Shown: positions 51,619-60,816, counted from the first letter of the stretch. The stretch: DNA of 64,000 nt from Pseudomonas sp. RIT623 (GCF_004519305.1 NZ_SOZA01000010.1:83526-147525); one strand, 5' to 3'. The notes: generated from the letters alone by a model not told the origin. Program-made: numbers and translations.

Positions 51619-51738
51619 TGTCTGTACCTCGTCAGGTTTAGGCTGGGGCAGCGCCCGGATTCGGGGTACTGCCGTTTGATCTAGAGGGTGAGACTACCCT
51701 CGTGGGATATCCGACACATATTACGGGGTGATTCAAAA

Positions 51739-52611
51739 TCATCGAACATTTTGTAGGAGCGGCGCTGGCTGCAGGGCTTCGCGCAACCACGCCAGGAACT
51801 GCCGCGCCAGCGGATCCTCCTGGCTTTCCCAATGCACCAGGCAACTCCATACTGGTCCACGCACGCGTAGTGCCGACAAGGGCCGCAGGCGCCCTTCGTC
51901 GACCAGCCGCCGCGCCAGCAACTGGCTGACCAGGGCAATGCCCAGCCCCTCGCCCGCCGCCTCCAGCAGCAAACCCGGGTCGGAGAAATTCAGCCCTTTG
52001 CCCTGCTGGCCCACATCCTCGCCGCCTTCCAGCTGCCAGTGGCTCCAGTCCATCTCCCGCTCGCCGTGCAAGGTGGTGCGCCCTTGCTCGGGCAGGTTCG
52101 GATGGCAGGCCGGGTACAGCAGGTCCTGATGCAGCACGCTGAAGCTGCATTCGGCCTGGGCGCCGATGTCGTCGCGGATCGCCAGGTCGATGGTCTCGCT
52201 GGCCATGTCCGGCGCCTCGAAGCTGGTGAACAGCCACAGGTCCACTTCCGGGCAGCGCTGGTGAAATTCGCCCAGGCGCGGCAGCAGCCAGTGACGGGCG
52301 AACGCCGGGGTGGTGTTGACCACCAGCTGGTTGGGCTTGCGGTACTGGTCGAGCCGACGAATACCCACCGCCAACTGCTGCAGCATGGCCTGGGTGGTAC
52401 TGAGCAGATCGTGCCCAGCGTCGGTGAGGCTGACACTGCGCCCGCTGCGATGGAACAGCGGCTGCTCCAGGTAGCTTTCCAGGCTGCGGATCTGCTGGCT
52501 GATTGCCGACTGGGTAAGGTTCAGGGCCTCGGCGGCCTTGTGGAAACTACCCAGGCGGGCGGCGGCTTCGAAGCCACGCAGGGCGTTGAGTGGGGGCCAA
52601 TACTTGAGCAT
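51739..52611 (-). CDS. LysR family regulator (GcvA-like), divergent from the agmatine operon
   Basis: A 290-residue LysR regulator. The N-terminus LNALRGFEAAARLGSFHKAAEALNLTQSAISQQIRSLE is the GcvA-type helix-turn-helix. The effector domain has VVNTTPAFARHWLLPRL, typical of the group. It is divergent from the agmatine deiminase operon across 134 bp, so it is the likely regulator of that operon; control of the downstream fabV is less likely. Confidence 0.9.
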   Translation of the reverse strand: MLKYWPPLNALRGFEAAARLGSFHKAAEALNLTQSAISQQIRSLESYLEQPLFHRSGRSVSLTDAGHDLLSTTQAMLQQLAVGIRRLDQYRKPNQLVVNTTPAFARHWLLPRLGEFHQRCPEVDLWLFTSFEAPDMASETIDLAIRDDIGAQAECSFSVLHQDLLYPACHPNLPEQGRTTLHGEREMDWSHWQLEGGEDVGQQGKGLNFSDPGLLLEAAGEGLGIALVSQLLARRLVDEGRLRPLSALRVRGPVWSCLVHWESQEDPLARQFLAWLREALQPAPLLQNVR

Positions 52612-52745
52612 GCTGATAAGCCTTGCTGATCAGAAGTGCGCTAAATCTATCGTTTGTCGCACCAGCCTGCCAGCCATAACATTGGCCTCAACACCCGCGA
52701 CGGCGGGCTTCGTTGATAAAAATCCCTAATAGATCGGAGTTCACT

Positions 52746-53795
52746 ATGACCCTGTCCCACGACAGCGGCTGGCACATGCCTGCCGAATGGGCCCGCCACG
52801 CCGCCACCTGGATGATCTGGCCGCACAACCAGCCGCTGTGGGAGTCGGGCTGGGGCGTGACCCTGGCCGATGTACAGCGCGACTACGCCCGGGTGGCGGC
52901 CGCCATCGCCCGCTTCGAGCCGGTGAAAATGGTGGTCGATCCCTCGGCCATGGCCATCGCCCGCGAACTGTGCGGCGCCGGTATCGAACTGGTCGAGCTG
53001 GACGTGGACGACAGCTGGTGCCGCGACAGCGGCCCGACCTTCCTGACCCACCCGCAACACGGCGTGGCCGGCCTGAGCTGGCGTTTCAACGCCTGGGGCG
53101 GCAAGTCCGAGCACGGCAAGGACCGCAGCCTGGCCCGGCGCATCCTCGATCACCTTGGCCTGGAAGGCCTGAGCACTGCGCTGTGCAACGAAGGCGGCGC
53201 CATCCATGTCGACGGCGAAGGCACCCTGGTCACCACCGAATCGGTGCTGCTCAACTCCAACCGCAACCCGGGCCTGAGCAAGGCTGACTTCGAGGATTGC
53301 TTCGCCCGCCTGCTGGGCATCCGCAAGACCATCTGGCTGCCGGGCGACCCGCAGTACGTCACCGGCGACATGACCGACGGCCATGTCGATGGCGTGTGCG
53401 CCTTCGCCCGCCCCGGCGTGCTGCTGGTCGACGCCACCCACGACCAGGGCTCGGTGTATGCCGAAGTGGCCCGCGAGAACCGCCGTGCTCTTGAGCTTGC
53501 CACCGATGCCCAGGGCCGCTCGTTCGAACTGCTCGACCTGTTCGAGGCCACGGCGGCCGTGGACACCGAAGCAGAGGTGTTCTGCGCTTCGTACACCAAC
53601 TTCTACCTGGCCAACGGCGCGGTGATCATGCCGGCCTACGGCATCGACGCCGACCAGGCCGCCGCGCAGCAACTGGCCCTGGCCTTCCCCGGTCGCGAAG
53701 TGGTACCGGTGCGCATCGACCATATCGCCCACGGCGGTGGCGGCATCCACTGCATCACCCAGCAGCAGCCGGCCTGGCAGGGAGCGCGCCCATGA
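52746..53795 (+). CDS. aguA: Agmatine deiminase
   Basis: A 349-residue guanidino-group-modifying enzyme (peptidyl-arginine/agmatine deiminase family). Motifs in order: DDSWCRDSGPTF, FNAWGGK, NEGGAIHVDGEG, NSNRNPGLSK, DGHVDGVCAF and the catalytic cysteine in GGGGIHCITQQQP. It converts agmatine to N-carbamoylputrescine and ammonia. No signal peptide is present, so it is cytosolic. The ATG at 52746 has GGAG 7 nt upstream. Its stop overlaps the aguB start by ATGA. It is first in a four-gene operon. Confidence 0.95.
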   Translation: MTLSHDSGWHMPAEWARHAATWMIWPHNQPLWESGWGVTLADVQRDYARVAAAIARFEPVKMVVDPSAMAIARELCGAGIELVELDVDDSWCRDSGPTFLTHPQHGVAGLSWRFNAWGGKSEHGKDRSLARRILDHLGLEGLSTALCNEGGAIHVDGEGTLVTTESVLLNSNRNPGLSKADFEDCFARLLGIRKTIWLPGDPQYVTGDMTDGHVDGVCAFARPGVLLVDATHDQGSVYAEVARENRRALELATDAQGRSFELLDLFEATAAVDTEAEVFCASYTNFYLANGAVIMPAYGIDADQAAAQQLALAFPGREVVPVRIDHIAHGGGGIHCITQQQPAWQGARP

Positions 53796-54688
53796 GCACG
53801 CTGCGCATCGCCACCACGCAGATGGCCTGTAGCTGGGACCTACCCGCCAACCTCGACCACGCCGAACAACTGGTGCGCCAGGCCGCGGCCAAGGGTGCCC
53901 AGGTGATCCTGTTGCAGGAGCTGTTCGCCACCCCGTACTTCTGCATCGAGCAGTGCCACAGCCACCAGGCCCTGGCCCAGGACTACCACGATAGCCCGCT
54001 GCTCAAGCGCTTCGCCGCACTGGCCAAGGAACTGGGCGTGGTCCTGCCGCTTAGCTGGTATGAACGGGCCGGCAACGCCTTCTTCAACTCGCTGAGCGTG
54101 GCCGATGCCGACGGGCGCCTGCTGGGCGTGTACCGCAAGACCCACATCCCCAACGCCATCGGCTACCAGGAAAAGGAATACTTCAGCCCCGGCGACACCG
54201 GCTTCAAGGTCTGGGACACCGCCTTCGGGCGCCTGGGCATCGGCATCTGCTGGGACCAGTGGTTCCCCGAGACCGCCCGCTGCCTGGCGCTGATGGGCGC
54301 CGAAGTGCTGCTGTTCCCCACTGCCATCGGCTCGGAACCTGGCGCCGCCGAACTGGATTCACGCGACCATTGGCAGATGGCCATGCGCGGCCATGCCGCC
54401 GCCAACCTGCTGCCAGTGGTGGCCGCCAACCGCGTCGGCCATGAAGTGGCGCGCAGCGATGACAGCCTGAGCATGCGCTTCTACGGCTCGTCGTTCATCT
54501 GCGACCACAAGGGCGCGATGCTGCAAGAGGCCGACCGTGACAACAGCGGCGTCTGGCTGCACGACCTGGACCTGGCGCAGATGCGCGAAGATCGCCTGAG
54601 CTGGGGCATCTACCGCGACCGCCGCCCCGACATGTATGCGCCGCTGCTGACCCTTGACGGCCGTACCCCACAGACCGCGAGGGCCTGA
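53792..54688 (+). CDS. aguB: N-carbamoylputrescine amidase
   Basis: A 298-residue nitrilase-superfamily enzyme. The Glu-Lys-Cys triad lies in LLQELFATPYF (Glu near 47), YRKTHIPN (Lys near 120) and GIGICWDQWFPE (Cys near 157). The motif FCIEQC and the ending match AguB. It hydrolyses N-carbamoylputrescine to putrescine, carbon dioxide and ammonia. It overlaps aguA by 4 bp and is followed after 3 bp by the binding-protein gene. Confidence 0.95.
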   Translation: MSTLRIATTQMACSWDLPANLDHAEQLVRQAAAKGAQVILLQELFATPYFCIEQCHSHQALAQDYHDSPLLKRFAALAKELGVVLPLSWYERAGNAFFNSLSVADADGRLLGVYRKTHIPNAIGYQEKEYFSPGDTGFKVWDTAFGRLGIGICWDQWFPETARCLALMGAEVLLFPTAIGSEPGAAELDSRDHWQMAMRGHAAANLLPVVAANRVGHEVARSDDSLSMRFYGSSFICDHKGAMLQEADRDNSGVWLHDLDLAQMREDRLSWGIYRDRRPDMYAPLLTLDGRTPQTARA

Positions 54689-54691
54689 ACC

Positions 54692-55786
54692 ATGCCAAGC
54701 TGTCCATCGAAACTGCTCGCCATCGCCGCCCTGCTGGCCTGCGCCAGTGTTGCCCAGGCCGAACAGGACGCCCTGCGTCTGTACAACTGGGCCGACTATT
54801 TTGCCGAGGACACCCTCAAGCGCTTCACCGCCGAAACCGGCATCCCGGTGATCTACGACGTCATGGACGGCAGTGAGGTGCTCGAGGCCAAGCTGATGTC
54901 CGGGCGCAGCGGCTACGACCTGGTCTTCCCTGGCGACACCGTGGCCGAGCGGCTGATGCGCGCCGGCAGCCTGCAGCCGCTGGACCGCAGCCAGTTGACC
55001 GCGCTGGACGATATCGACCCCAGCCTGCGCAAGCTGCACGACCAGTACCCCAAGGCCAGCCAAGCCACCGTGCCTTACACCTGGGGCACCATCGGCCTGA
55101 CCATGGACGCGAAGAAGATCCGCGAGCGCATGCCCGACGCCCCGCTCGACAGCCTCGACCTGCTGTTCAAACCGGAGCTGGCGGCCAAGTTCGCCGACTG
55201 CGGCATCTCGATGATCGACTCGCCCGACGAAGTGCTGGCCGTGGTGCTTCACTACCTGGGGCGTGAACCGCGCAGCGCCAAACGTGAAGACCTGACCGCC
55301 GCCAGCGAGCTGCTCAAGGGCATCCGTCCGTACGTGCGCAAGCTGCAGTCGCAACCGGTCACCGAGCTGGTCAATGGCAACACCTGCCTGTCGCTGGGCT
55401 ACAGCGGCGACGTGATCCAGGCCCAGCGCACCGCCGAAGCCGCGGGCAAGGCCATCGACTTCCAGTACCGCGTGCCTCGCGAAGGCACCACGGTGTGGAT
55501 GGACACCATGGCCATCCCCGCCGATGCCAAGCACCCGGAGTACGCCTATCGTTTCATCAACTTCGTCATGCGCCCGGAGAACATGGCCGCGATCAGCAAC
55601 TTCACCGGCTACCCCACTGCCAGTGCCAAGGCCCGCTCGCAGGTGGACGCGCGCCTGCGTGACAACCCGGACATCTACCTCAGCGATGCCACCTTCACCC
55701 GCTTGATCCCGGGCAAGGACATCCCCCAGGCCGACATGCGCGCGCGCATGCGTGTCTGGACCCGTTTCAAGACCGCACAGGACTGA
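54692..55786 (+). CDS. Periplasmic polyamine/agmatine-binding protein (PotF/SpuD family)
   Basis: A 364-residue ABC-type substrate-binding protein. It has a signal peptide of about 23 residues (ASVAQA/EQDA), then LRLYNWADYFAEDTL and GYDLVFPGDT, the strands lining the polyamine site, and later LGYSGDVIQAQRTAEAAG and TTVWMDTMAIPADAKH. The family binds putrescine, spermidine or related cations. No permease or ATPase gene is in the operon, so it must share one elsewhere or act as a sensor. It is third in the agmatine operon. Confidence 0.92.
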   Translation: MPSCPSKLLAIAALLACASVAQAEQDALRLYNWADYFAEDTLKRFTAETGIPVIYDVMDGSEVLEAKLMSGRSGYDLVFPGDTVAERLMRAGSLQPLDRSQLTALDDIDPSLRKLHDQYPKASQATVPYTWGTIGLTMDAKKIRERMPDAPLDSLDLLFKPELAAKFADCGISMIDSPDEVLAVVLHYLGREPRSAKREDLTAASELLKGIRPYVRKLQSQPVTELVNGNTCLSLGYSGDVIQAQRTAEAAGKAIDFQYRVPREGTTVWMDTMAIPADAKHPEYAYRFINFVMRPENMAAISNFTGYPTASAKARSQVDARLRDNPDIYLSDATFTRLIPGKDIPQADMRARMRVWTRFKTAQD

Positions 55787-55790
55787 CCCC

Positions 55791-56909
55791 ATGCCCACTC
55801 GCCGCACCTTCCTTCAACAGCTGAGCGTGGTCGCCGGCGTAAGCGCCGCCGCCAGCTTCGGCCTGCCCCTGGGCAGCGCCCGCGCCGCCGAGGCGGGCCG
55901 CTGGTTCATGCCCGACGAGGGTGAAAAACAGCAGTGCGCCTATATCGCCTTCGGCGCCCAGGACGCCATCTGGGAGGACTTCACCGAAGACGTCCAGGCC
56001 GCCCTTGGCCGTATCGCCCGGGCCATTGCCGTCTACCAGCCGGTGACAGTGTTCTGCCGCGCCAGCGAACGCGACATTGCCGAGGAGGAATGCGGCAGCC
56101 ACAACATCACCTATGTCGAAACCGAGCTGGACGACATCTGGATGCGCGACATCGGCGCCAACTTCGTAGTCGACGACGATGGCGCGCTGGGCGCGGTGGA
56201 CTTCAACTTCAACGGCTGGGGCGGCAAGCAGCAGCACCGTCACGACGCCAAATTGGCCACCCGCGTCGCCAAGCTGGCCGGCGCCCAGTACCAGCGCAGC
56301 GAGCTGGTGGGCGAAGGTGGCGGCATCGAGGTGGATGGCCATGGCACTGGGATCATGACCGAGAGCAGTTGGATCAACAGCAACCGCAACCCCAGCTGGA
56401 GCAAGGCCCAGGTCGAGGAGGAACTCAAGGAACGACTGGGCCTGCGCAAGATCATCTGGCTGCCGGGCATCAAGGGCAAGGACATCACTGATGCCCACGT
56501 GGACTTCTATGCCCGCTTTGCCGCGCCCGGCGTGGTGGTGGCGAACCTGGACAACGATCCGGACTCCTACGACCACGAGGTGACACTCAAACACCTCGAG
56601 ATCCTGCGCAACGCCACCGATGCCGATGGGCGCAAGCTGCAGGTGCATACGATGTCGCCGCCGTTGAAACCGCGCCGCAACAAATTCAGCAAGGGCAACC
56701 CGGACTTCGCTGCGGGGTACATCAACTACTTCGTGATCAATGGCGCGGTGATCGCGCCGCAGTTTGGCGATCGCAGTGCCGACGACAAGGCCCGGGCGTT
56801 GCTGGTGCAGTTGTATCCGGGGCGCAAGGTGGTGCAGCTGGATATCGATGCGATTGCGGCGGGTGGGGGTGGGATTCACTGCGTGACCAACCAGTGCCCG
56901 GCGGTGTGA
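55791..56909 (+). CDS. Tat-exported agmatine deiminase paralogue
   Basis: A 372-residue second member of the agmatine deiminase family. The N-terminus carries a twin-arginine signal (TRRTFLQQLSVVAGVSAAAS, cleavage after ARA), so it is expected in the periplasm. The catalytic motifs are kept: DDIWMRDIGANF, FNGWGGKQ, GEGGGIEVDGHG, NSNRNPSWSK, DAHVDFYARF and GGGGIHCVTNQCP. It would deiminate agmatine outside the cytoplasm. It follows the binding-protein gene after 4 bp and is the last gene of the operon. This aguA-aguB-binding protein-Tat aguA order equals the agu2ABCA' type. Confidence 0.93.
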   Translation: MPTRRTFLQQLSVVAGVSAAASFGLPLGSARAAEAGRWFMPDEGEKQQCAYIAFGAQDAIWEDFTEDVQAALGRIARAIAVYQPVTVFCRASERDIAEEECGSHNITYVETELDDIWMRDIGANFVVDDDGALGAVDFNFNGWGGKQQHRHDAKLATRVAKLAGAQYQRSELVGEGGGIEVDGHGTGIMTESSWINSNRNPSWSKAQVEEELKERLGLRKIIWLPGIKGKDITDAHVDFYARFAAPGVVVANLDNDPDSYDHEVTLKHLEILRNATDADGRKLQVHTMSPPLKPRRNKFSKGNPDFAAGYINYFVINGAVIAPQFGDRSADDKARALLVQLYPGRKVVQLDIDAIAAGGGGIHCVTNQCPAV

Positions 56910-56938
56910 TTGCAAATACAGGGGCTGCGTTGCAGCCC

Positions 56939-56966
56939 TTTCGCGGCACAAGGCCGCTCCTACAGA
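56939..56966. repeat. REP-like unit, CGCGACACAAGGCCGCTCCTAC class
   Basis: TTTCGCGGCACAAGGCCGCTCCTACAG lies after the agmatine operon; a diverged opposite copy (CTGTAGGAGCGACC) follows near 56980. It is the third REP class of the window. The rest of 56910-57205 holds no gene that I can support. Confidence 0.7.
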
Positions 56967-57205
56967 GGATTGCGGTCGCCTGTAGGAGCGACCCCGGTTT
57001 CACCGATCCTCAGGCGAGCGCCGCCACCCAGGCACCACCGGCTCCCTAAACCTCACACTCTTCAGCACCAGCGCATGGCAGGAAGGCGTGGCCTGCCGCC
57101 GTTCATTCATTTGAAATTCGGATCAATGGCAAAGAAAAACAAACTTCCCAAATAAGCGCCCAGCACCGATGCTGTGCCAATCACGCCCGTATTCGGAGAA
57201 CAACA

Positions 57206-58384
57206 ATGAACGAAGTCGTCATCGTCGCCGCCACCCGCACTGCCATCGGTAGCTTCCAGGGGGCGCTGGCCAATGTGTCCGCCGTCGAGCTGGGCGCCGC
57301 GGTGATCCGCCAGCTGCTGGCCCAGACCCAGCTGGACCCGGCCCTGGTCGACGAAGTGATCCTCGGCCAGGTGCTCACCGCCGGTGCCGGGCAGAACCCC
57401 GCCCGCCAGGCCGCGGTCAAGGCCGGCCTGCCCTACGAAGTCCCGGCCCTGACCTTGAACAAGGTCTGCGGCTCGGGCCTGAAAGCCCTGCACCTGGCCG
57501 CCCAGGCCATCCGCTGCGGCGACGCCGAGGTGGTGATCGCCGGCGGCCAGGAGAGCATGAGCCTGGCCCCCTACGTGATGCCCTCGGCGCGCACCGGCCA
57601 GCGCATGGGCCACGGCCAGCTGGTCGACAGCATGATCAGCGACGGCCTGTGGGATGCCTTCAACGACTACCACATGGGCATCACCGCCGAGAACCTGGTG
57701 AACAAGTACAGCCTCACCCGCGAACAGCAGGACGCCTTCGCCGCCGAGTCGCAGCGCAAGGCGGTGGCCGCCATCGAGGCCGGGCGCTTCAAGGATGAGA
57801 TCACCCCGATCCACATCCCACAAAAGAAAGGCGAGCCGCTGGTATTCGACACCGATGAGCAACCGCGCCCCGGCACCAGCGCCGAATCCTTGGGCAAGCT
57901 GCGCGCCGCGTTCAAGAAAGACGGCAGTGTCACCGCCGGCAACGCCTCCAGCCTCAACGACGGCGCCGCCGCGGTGCTGCTGATGAGCGCCAGCAAGGCC
58001 AAGGCCCTGGGCCTGCCGGTGCTGGCGAAGATCGCCAGCTACGCCAGCGCTGGCGTGGACCCGGCAGTCATGGGCATCGGCCCGGTGTCGGCGACCCAGC
58101 GTTGCCTGGCCAAGGCCGGCTGGCAGCTCGCCGACCTGGACCTGATCGAAGCCAACGAAGCCTTTGCCGCCCAGGCACTGGCGGTGGGCAAGCAGCTGGA
58201 GTGGGATGCGGCGAAGGTCAACGTCAATGGCGGTGCCATCGCCCTGGGCCACCCGATCGGCGCGTCGGGCTGCCGGGTACTGGTGACCCTGCTGCACGAG
58301 ATGATCAAGCGCGATGCCAAGAAGGGCCTGGCAACCCTGTGCATCGGTGGCGGCCAGGGCGTGGCGCTGGCCATCGAGCGCTGA
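57206..58384 (+). CDS. Acetyl-CoA acetyltransferase (thiolase)
   Basis: A 392-residue biosynthetic-type thiolase. The acyl-accepting cysteine is in [12 protein letters not shown] (residue 88), the His in [14 protein letters not shown] (near 348) and the second Cys in LCIGGGQG (near 377). The length and motifs fit acetyl-CoA acetyltransferase (AtoB/PhaA-like) and not the long-chain FadA. It condenses or cleaves acetoacetyl-CoA; it could use the acetoacetate product of homogentisate breakdown after CoA activation. GGAG precedes the ATG. A hairpin follows. Confidence 0.94.
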   Translation: MNEVVIVAATRTAIGSFQGALANVSAVELGAAVIRQLLAQTQLDPALVDEVILGQVLTAGAGQNPARQAAVKAGLPYEVPALTLNKVCGSGLKALHLAAQAIRCGDAEVVIAGGQESMSLAPYVMPSARTGQRMGHGQLVDSMISDGLWDAFNDYHMGITAENLVNKYSLTREQQDAFAAESQRKAVAAIEAGRFKDEITPIHIPQKKGEPLVFDTDEQPRPGTSAESLGKLRAAFKKDGSVTAGNASSLNDGAAAVLLMSASKAKALGLPVLAKIASYASAGVDPAVMGIGPVSATQRCLAKAGWQLADLDLIEANEAFAAQALAVGKQLEWDAAKVNVNGGAIALGHPIGASGCRVLVTLLHEMIKRDAKKGLATLCIGGGQGVALAIER

Positions 58385-58439
58385 TCGCCCCCAGGCTCGA
58401 CCTGCGGGCGATCTGCCTGCTCAGTCGCGGCCACACGCC

Positions 58440-58467
58440 AAGCCCGGCAGGTTCCCCTGCCGGGCTT
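58440..58467. terminator. Bidirectional terminator
   Basis: A 12-bp perfect stem (AAGCCCGGCAGG, 58440-58451; complement 58456-58467) with loop TTCC between the convergent thiolase and nucleotidyltransferase-like genes. T tracts are short (TT) on both strands. Confidence 0.75.
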
Positions 58468-58468
58468 G

Positions 58469-59026
58469 TCAACCGAGCAAGCGCAACCTTGGCCAGCGCT
58501 GCAACCAGCCCTTCTCCCGCGCCCGCGCGGCCATCGCCTCGGCCTTGCCCGGCGTGGAACGCAGCCGCAGGCCGAACAGATCGTCCAGCCCCAGCGGTGC
58601 CAGCACCTCGCACTGGTCATCGGCGGTGCGCCGCACCGCCACCGCCGTGGCGACTTCCGCCCAGTAGCGCATGGCATCGCCGGTCGAGGCATAAGGCGCC
58701 TGCCCGTGACGCAGGTGCATGCGCGCCTGGTTCTTCACCGACCACAACACCTCCGGCGCCCAGGCCTGCAACTGCGCCTCCAGCCGCAGGTCCTCGGCCC
58801 GATCCATGCGCGCCGGATCGAACCACAGCACATCCACATCCCCTTGCGGCGCGGTCATGGCCCGCCCATGCAGATGGTCCCACACGGCATTGCGCACGAA
58901 ACCCGCGCCGATCCAGGCATCCGCCACGCCAAGATCGCGCACCAGCGCTAGCAGCGGCCAGCGCACGGGGTCATTGCAGACAAGGGTCTGCACCTGTCGT
59001 TCGAAGTTCACCTCAGAAACGCTCAT
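58469..59026 (-). CDS. Nucleotidyltransferase-like protein (DUF925-type)
   Basis: A 185-residue protein. The GAGFVRNAVWDHLHG segment and the acidic DVDVLWFDP, with two aspartates in a DxD arrangement, indicate a nucleotidyltransferase fold of the DUF925/YfbR-neighbour type. A second region has VKNQARMHLRHG. The substrate is unknown. The start ATG at 59026 lies inside the end of the upstream SDR gene (14-bp overlap); a GTG at 59029 is also possible. It is the downstream member of a two-gene unit. Confidence 0.75.
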   Translation of the reverse strand: MSVSEVNFERQVQTLVCNDPVRWPLLALVRDLGVADAWIGAGFVRNAVWDHLHGRAMTAPQGDVDVLWFDPARMDRAEDLRLEAQLQAWAPEVLWSVKNQARMHLRHGQAPYASTGDAMRYWAEVATAVAVRRTADDQCEVLAPLGLDDLFGLRLRSTPGKAEAMAARAREKGWLQRWPRLRLLG

Positions 59027-59720
59027 CACGCAGCGCGGGCAAGGTGATGTCGCGCACGTAGCTGGCAGTCGACAGGCTCAGCATCATCCGGCACACCTGG
59101 ACCACGTCGTGCAGCGGGATCAGCGTCCCCTCGCCGCGCTGTTCGGCTTGCGCCAAGGGCACGTCCAGTCCATCTTCGGTATTCAGGTAGCCGAGGTTCA
59201 GGCAACTCACGCCCAGGCCTTGGTCGCGGAAGCCTTCACGCAGTGTCTCGGCAATGCCGCGCAGGCCGAACTTGCTGGCGCCAAAGGTGACTTCTGGGCG
59301 ACCACTGCCTGGCACCCCCGATGTGGAGCCGGTGAGGATGATCCGTGGCCGTTCGCTCTCGAGCAGTAGCGGCAGCAGGCGCTTGATCAACAGCAGCGGC
59401 GCGGTGATGTTGGTGCCGACCATGCGCTCGATCTGCCCATCGTCATCGTCGAGGAAGCTATAGTCCTCCTCGAAGGCCCGCGCCTCCCAGATGCCGACGT
59501 TGTACACCAGCACGTCCAGCCCACCGTCCGCCACCGCCTCATGGATCATCGCCGCGGCCTGGCGCGGCTGGCCGAGGTCAGCCTCGATCCAGTGCAGCGC
59601 GCCCGGCAACGACGCCGGCCGGGTACGCGACACGCCGATCAGCGTATCGCCTGCGTCACCCAGGCCCTCGACCAATGCCTTGCCCAATCCCTTGCTCGCA
59701 CCCACCACTAGAATTCGCAT
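59013..59720 (-). CDS. SDR family protein without the catalytic tyrosine
   Basis: A 235-residue SDR-fold protein. The N-terminal VVGASKGLGKAL cofactor loop is intact and YNVGIWEARAFEE replaces NNAG. The active-site serine is present (LTGSTSGVPGSG), but the YxxxK tyrosine is phenylalanine: TFGASKFGL, codon TTT. It may be a catalytically weak or regulatory SDR. It overlaps the nucleotidyltransferase-like gene downstream and is divergent from the ArsB-like transporter across 76 bp. Confidence 0.82.
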   Translation of the reverse strand: MRILVVGASKGLGKALVEGLGDAGDTLIGVSRTRPASLPGALHWIEADLGQPRQAAAMIHEAVADGGLDVLVYNVGIWEARAFEEDYSFLDDDDGQIERMVGTNITAPLLLIKRLLPLLLESERPRIILTGSTSGVPGSGRPEVTFGASKFGLRGIAETLREGFRDQGLGVSCLNLGYLNTEDGLDVPLAQAEQRGEGTLIPLHDVVQVCRMMLSLSTASYVRDITLPALRDERF

Positions 59721-59796
59721 CGAATCACTCCCTATGGACTGCGCCAGATAGTACCCTGCCCCACCTAGTAATTCAGTCGGAAAAACCGAGCCATCC

Positions 59797-60753
59797 GTGG
59801 ACAGAGATCAACTCGAACGCCATCAGATCCCCCTTTACTTGATCGCCGTGGTGCTCGCCGCCGCCATCGGCCTGCTTGCACCCAGCGTTGGCCAACCGCT
59901 GGAGGCGCTGGTGACACCTGCCATCGCCGTGCTGATGTACGCGATGTTCCTGCAGATCCCCTTCCTCGACCTGCGCGCGGGCCTGGGCAACCGGCGATTC
60001 ATGGGCGCGCTGCTGCTGGCCAACTTCGTGCTGGTGCCAGTGCTGGTATGGGCCATTACCCGCGGGCTGGTCGATCATCCGGCGGTGCTGGTCGGTGCCT
60101 TGCTGGTACTGCTGACGCCGTGCATCGACTACGTGGTGGTGTTCACCCATATCGGCAAGGGCGACTCGCGCCTGACCCTGGCCGCCACGCCGGTGCTGCT
60201 GCTGGTGCAACTGGCATTGCTGCCGTTGTACCTGGCGCTGATGCTCGGTGGCGCTGCTGATGTCGAGATTTCCGTGGCGCCGTTCATCGAAGCCTTCGTG
60301 CTGCTGATCATGCTGCCGCTGTTGCTGGCGGTCGCCACCAGTGCCGGCGCGCGGCGCTCGGCGCGGGTGGCGAAGTGGAATGACGCCTGGGCCTGGCTGC
60401 CGGTGCCGGCCATGGCGCTGGTGCTGGTCGCGGTGATCGGTTCGCAGATCGGCGTGGTGGCCAGGCGCCTGGACGACCTGTTGCCGGTGCTGCCGGTGTA
60501 TGTCGGCTTCGCACTGCTGGCGCCGCTGCTTGGGGTGGTCGCGGCGCGGCTGGTGAAGTTGTCCACAGGCGAGGCCCGGGCCGTGACCTTCAGTGCCGCC
60601 ACGCGCAATTCGCTGGTGGTGCTGCCGCTGGCGTTGGCGTTGCCGGAGTCGATCCGCACGCTAGCGGCGGCGGCGGTGATTACCCAGACATTGGTGGAAC
60701 TGGTGAGTGAGTTGATCTATGTGCGCGCCGTGCCGGCGCTGGTGCGACGCTAG
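59797..60753 (+). CDS. Arsenic-resistance/bile acid:sodium symporter-family permease (ACR3-like)
   Basis: A 318-residue membrane protein with about ten predicted helices, of the BASS/ACR3 type. The segment LLTPCIDYVVVFTHIGKGD is like the ACR3 helix 4 region with its conserved cysteine. FSAATRNSLVVLPLALALP corresponds to the crossover helix. It starts with GTG at 59797. No arsR, arsC or arsH gene is near, so arsenite export is only a possibility; organic-anion uptake is the alternative. Confidence 0.75.
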   Translation: MDRDQLERHQIPLYLIAVVLAAAIGLLAPSVGQPLEALVTPAIAVLMYAMFLQIPFLDLRAGLGNRRFMGALLLANFVLVPVLVWAITRGLVDHPAVLVGALLVLLTPCIDYVVVFTHIGKGDSRLTLAATPVLLLVQLALLPLYLALMLGGAADVEISVAPFIEAFVLLIMLPLLLAVATSAGARRSARVAKWNDAWAWLPVPAMALVLVAVIGSQIGVVARRLDDLLPVLPVYVGFALLAPLLGVVAARLVKLSTGEARAVTFSAATRNSLVVLPLALALPESIRTLAAAAVITQTLVELVSELIYVRAVPALVRR

Positions 60754-60781
60754 GCAAGCACTGGGGCCGCTGCGCGCCCCT

Positions 60782-60808
60782 ATCGCGACACAAGGCCGCT
60801 CCTACAGG
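60782..60808. repeat. REP unit, CGCGACACAAGGCCGCTCCTAC class
   Basis: ATCGCGACACAAGGCCGCTCCTACAG, a single copy between convergent genes, nearly identical to the copy at 63970-63991. Confidence 0.75.
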
Positions 60809-60816
60809 GGATCGCG

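Noticed and set aside
57126..57155. Nine-codon frame MAKKNKLPK before the thiolase gene
   Set aside because: It is lysine-rich and AT-rich compared with its surroundings, but the ribosome site is weak and nothing supports translation. It may be a remnant of another gene end.
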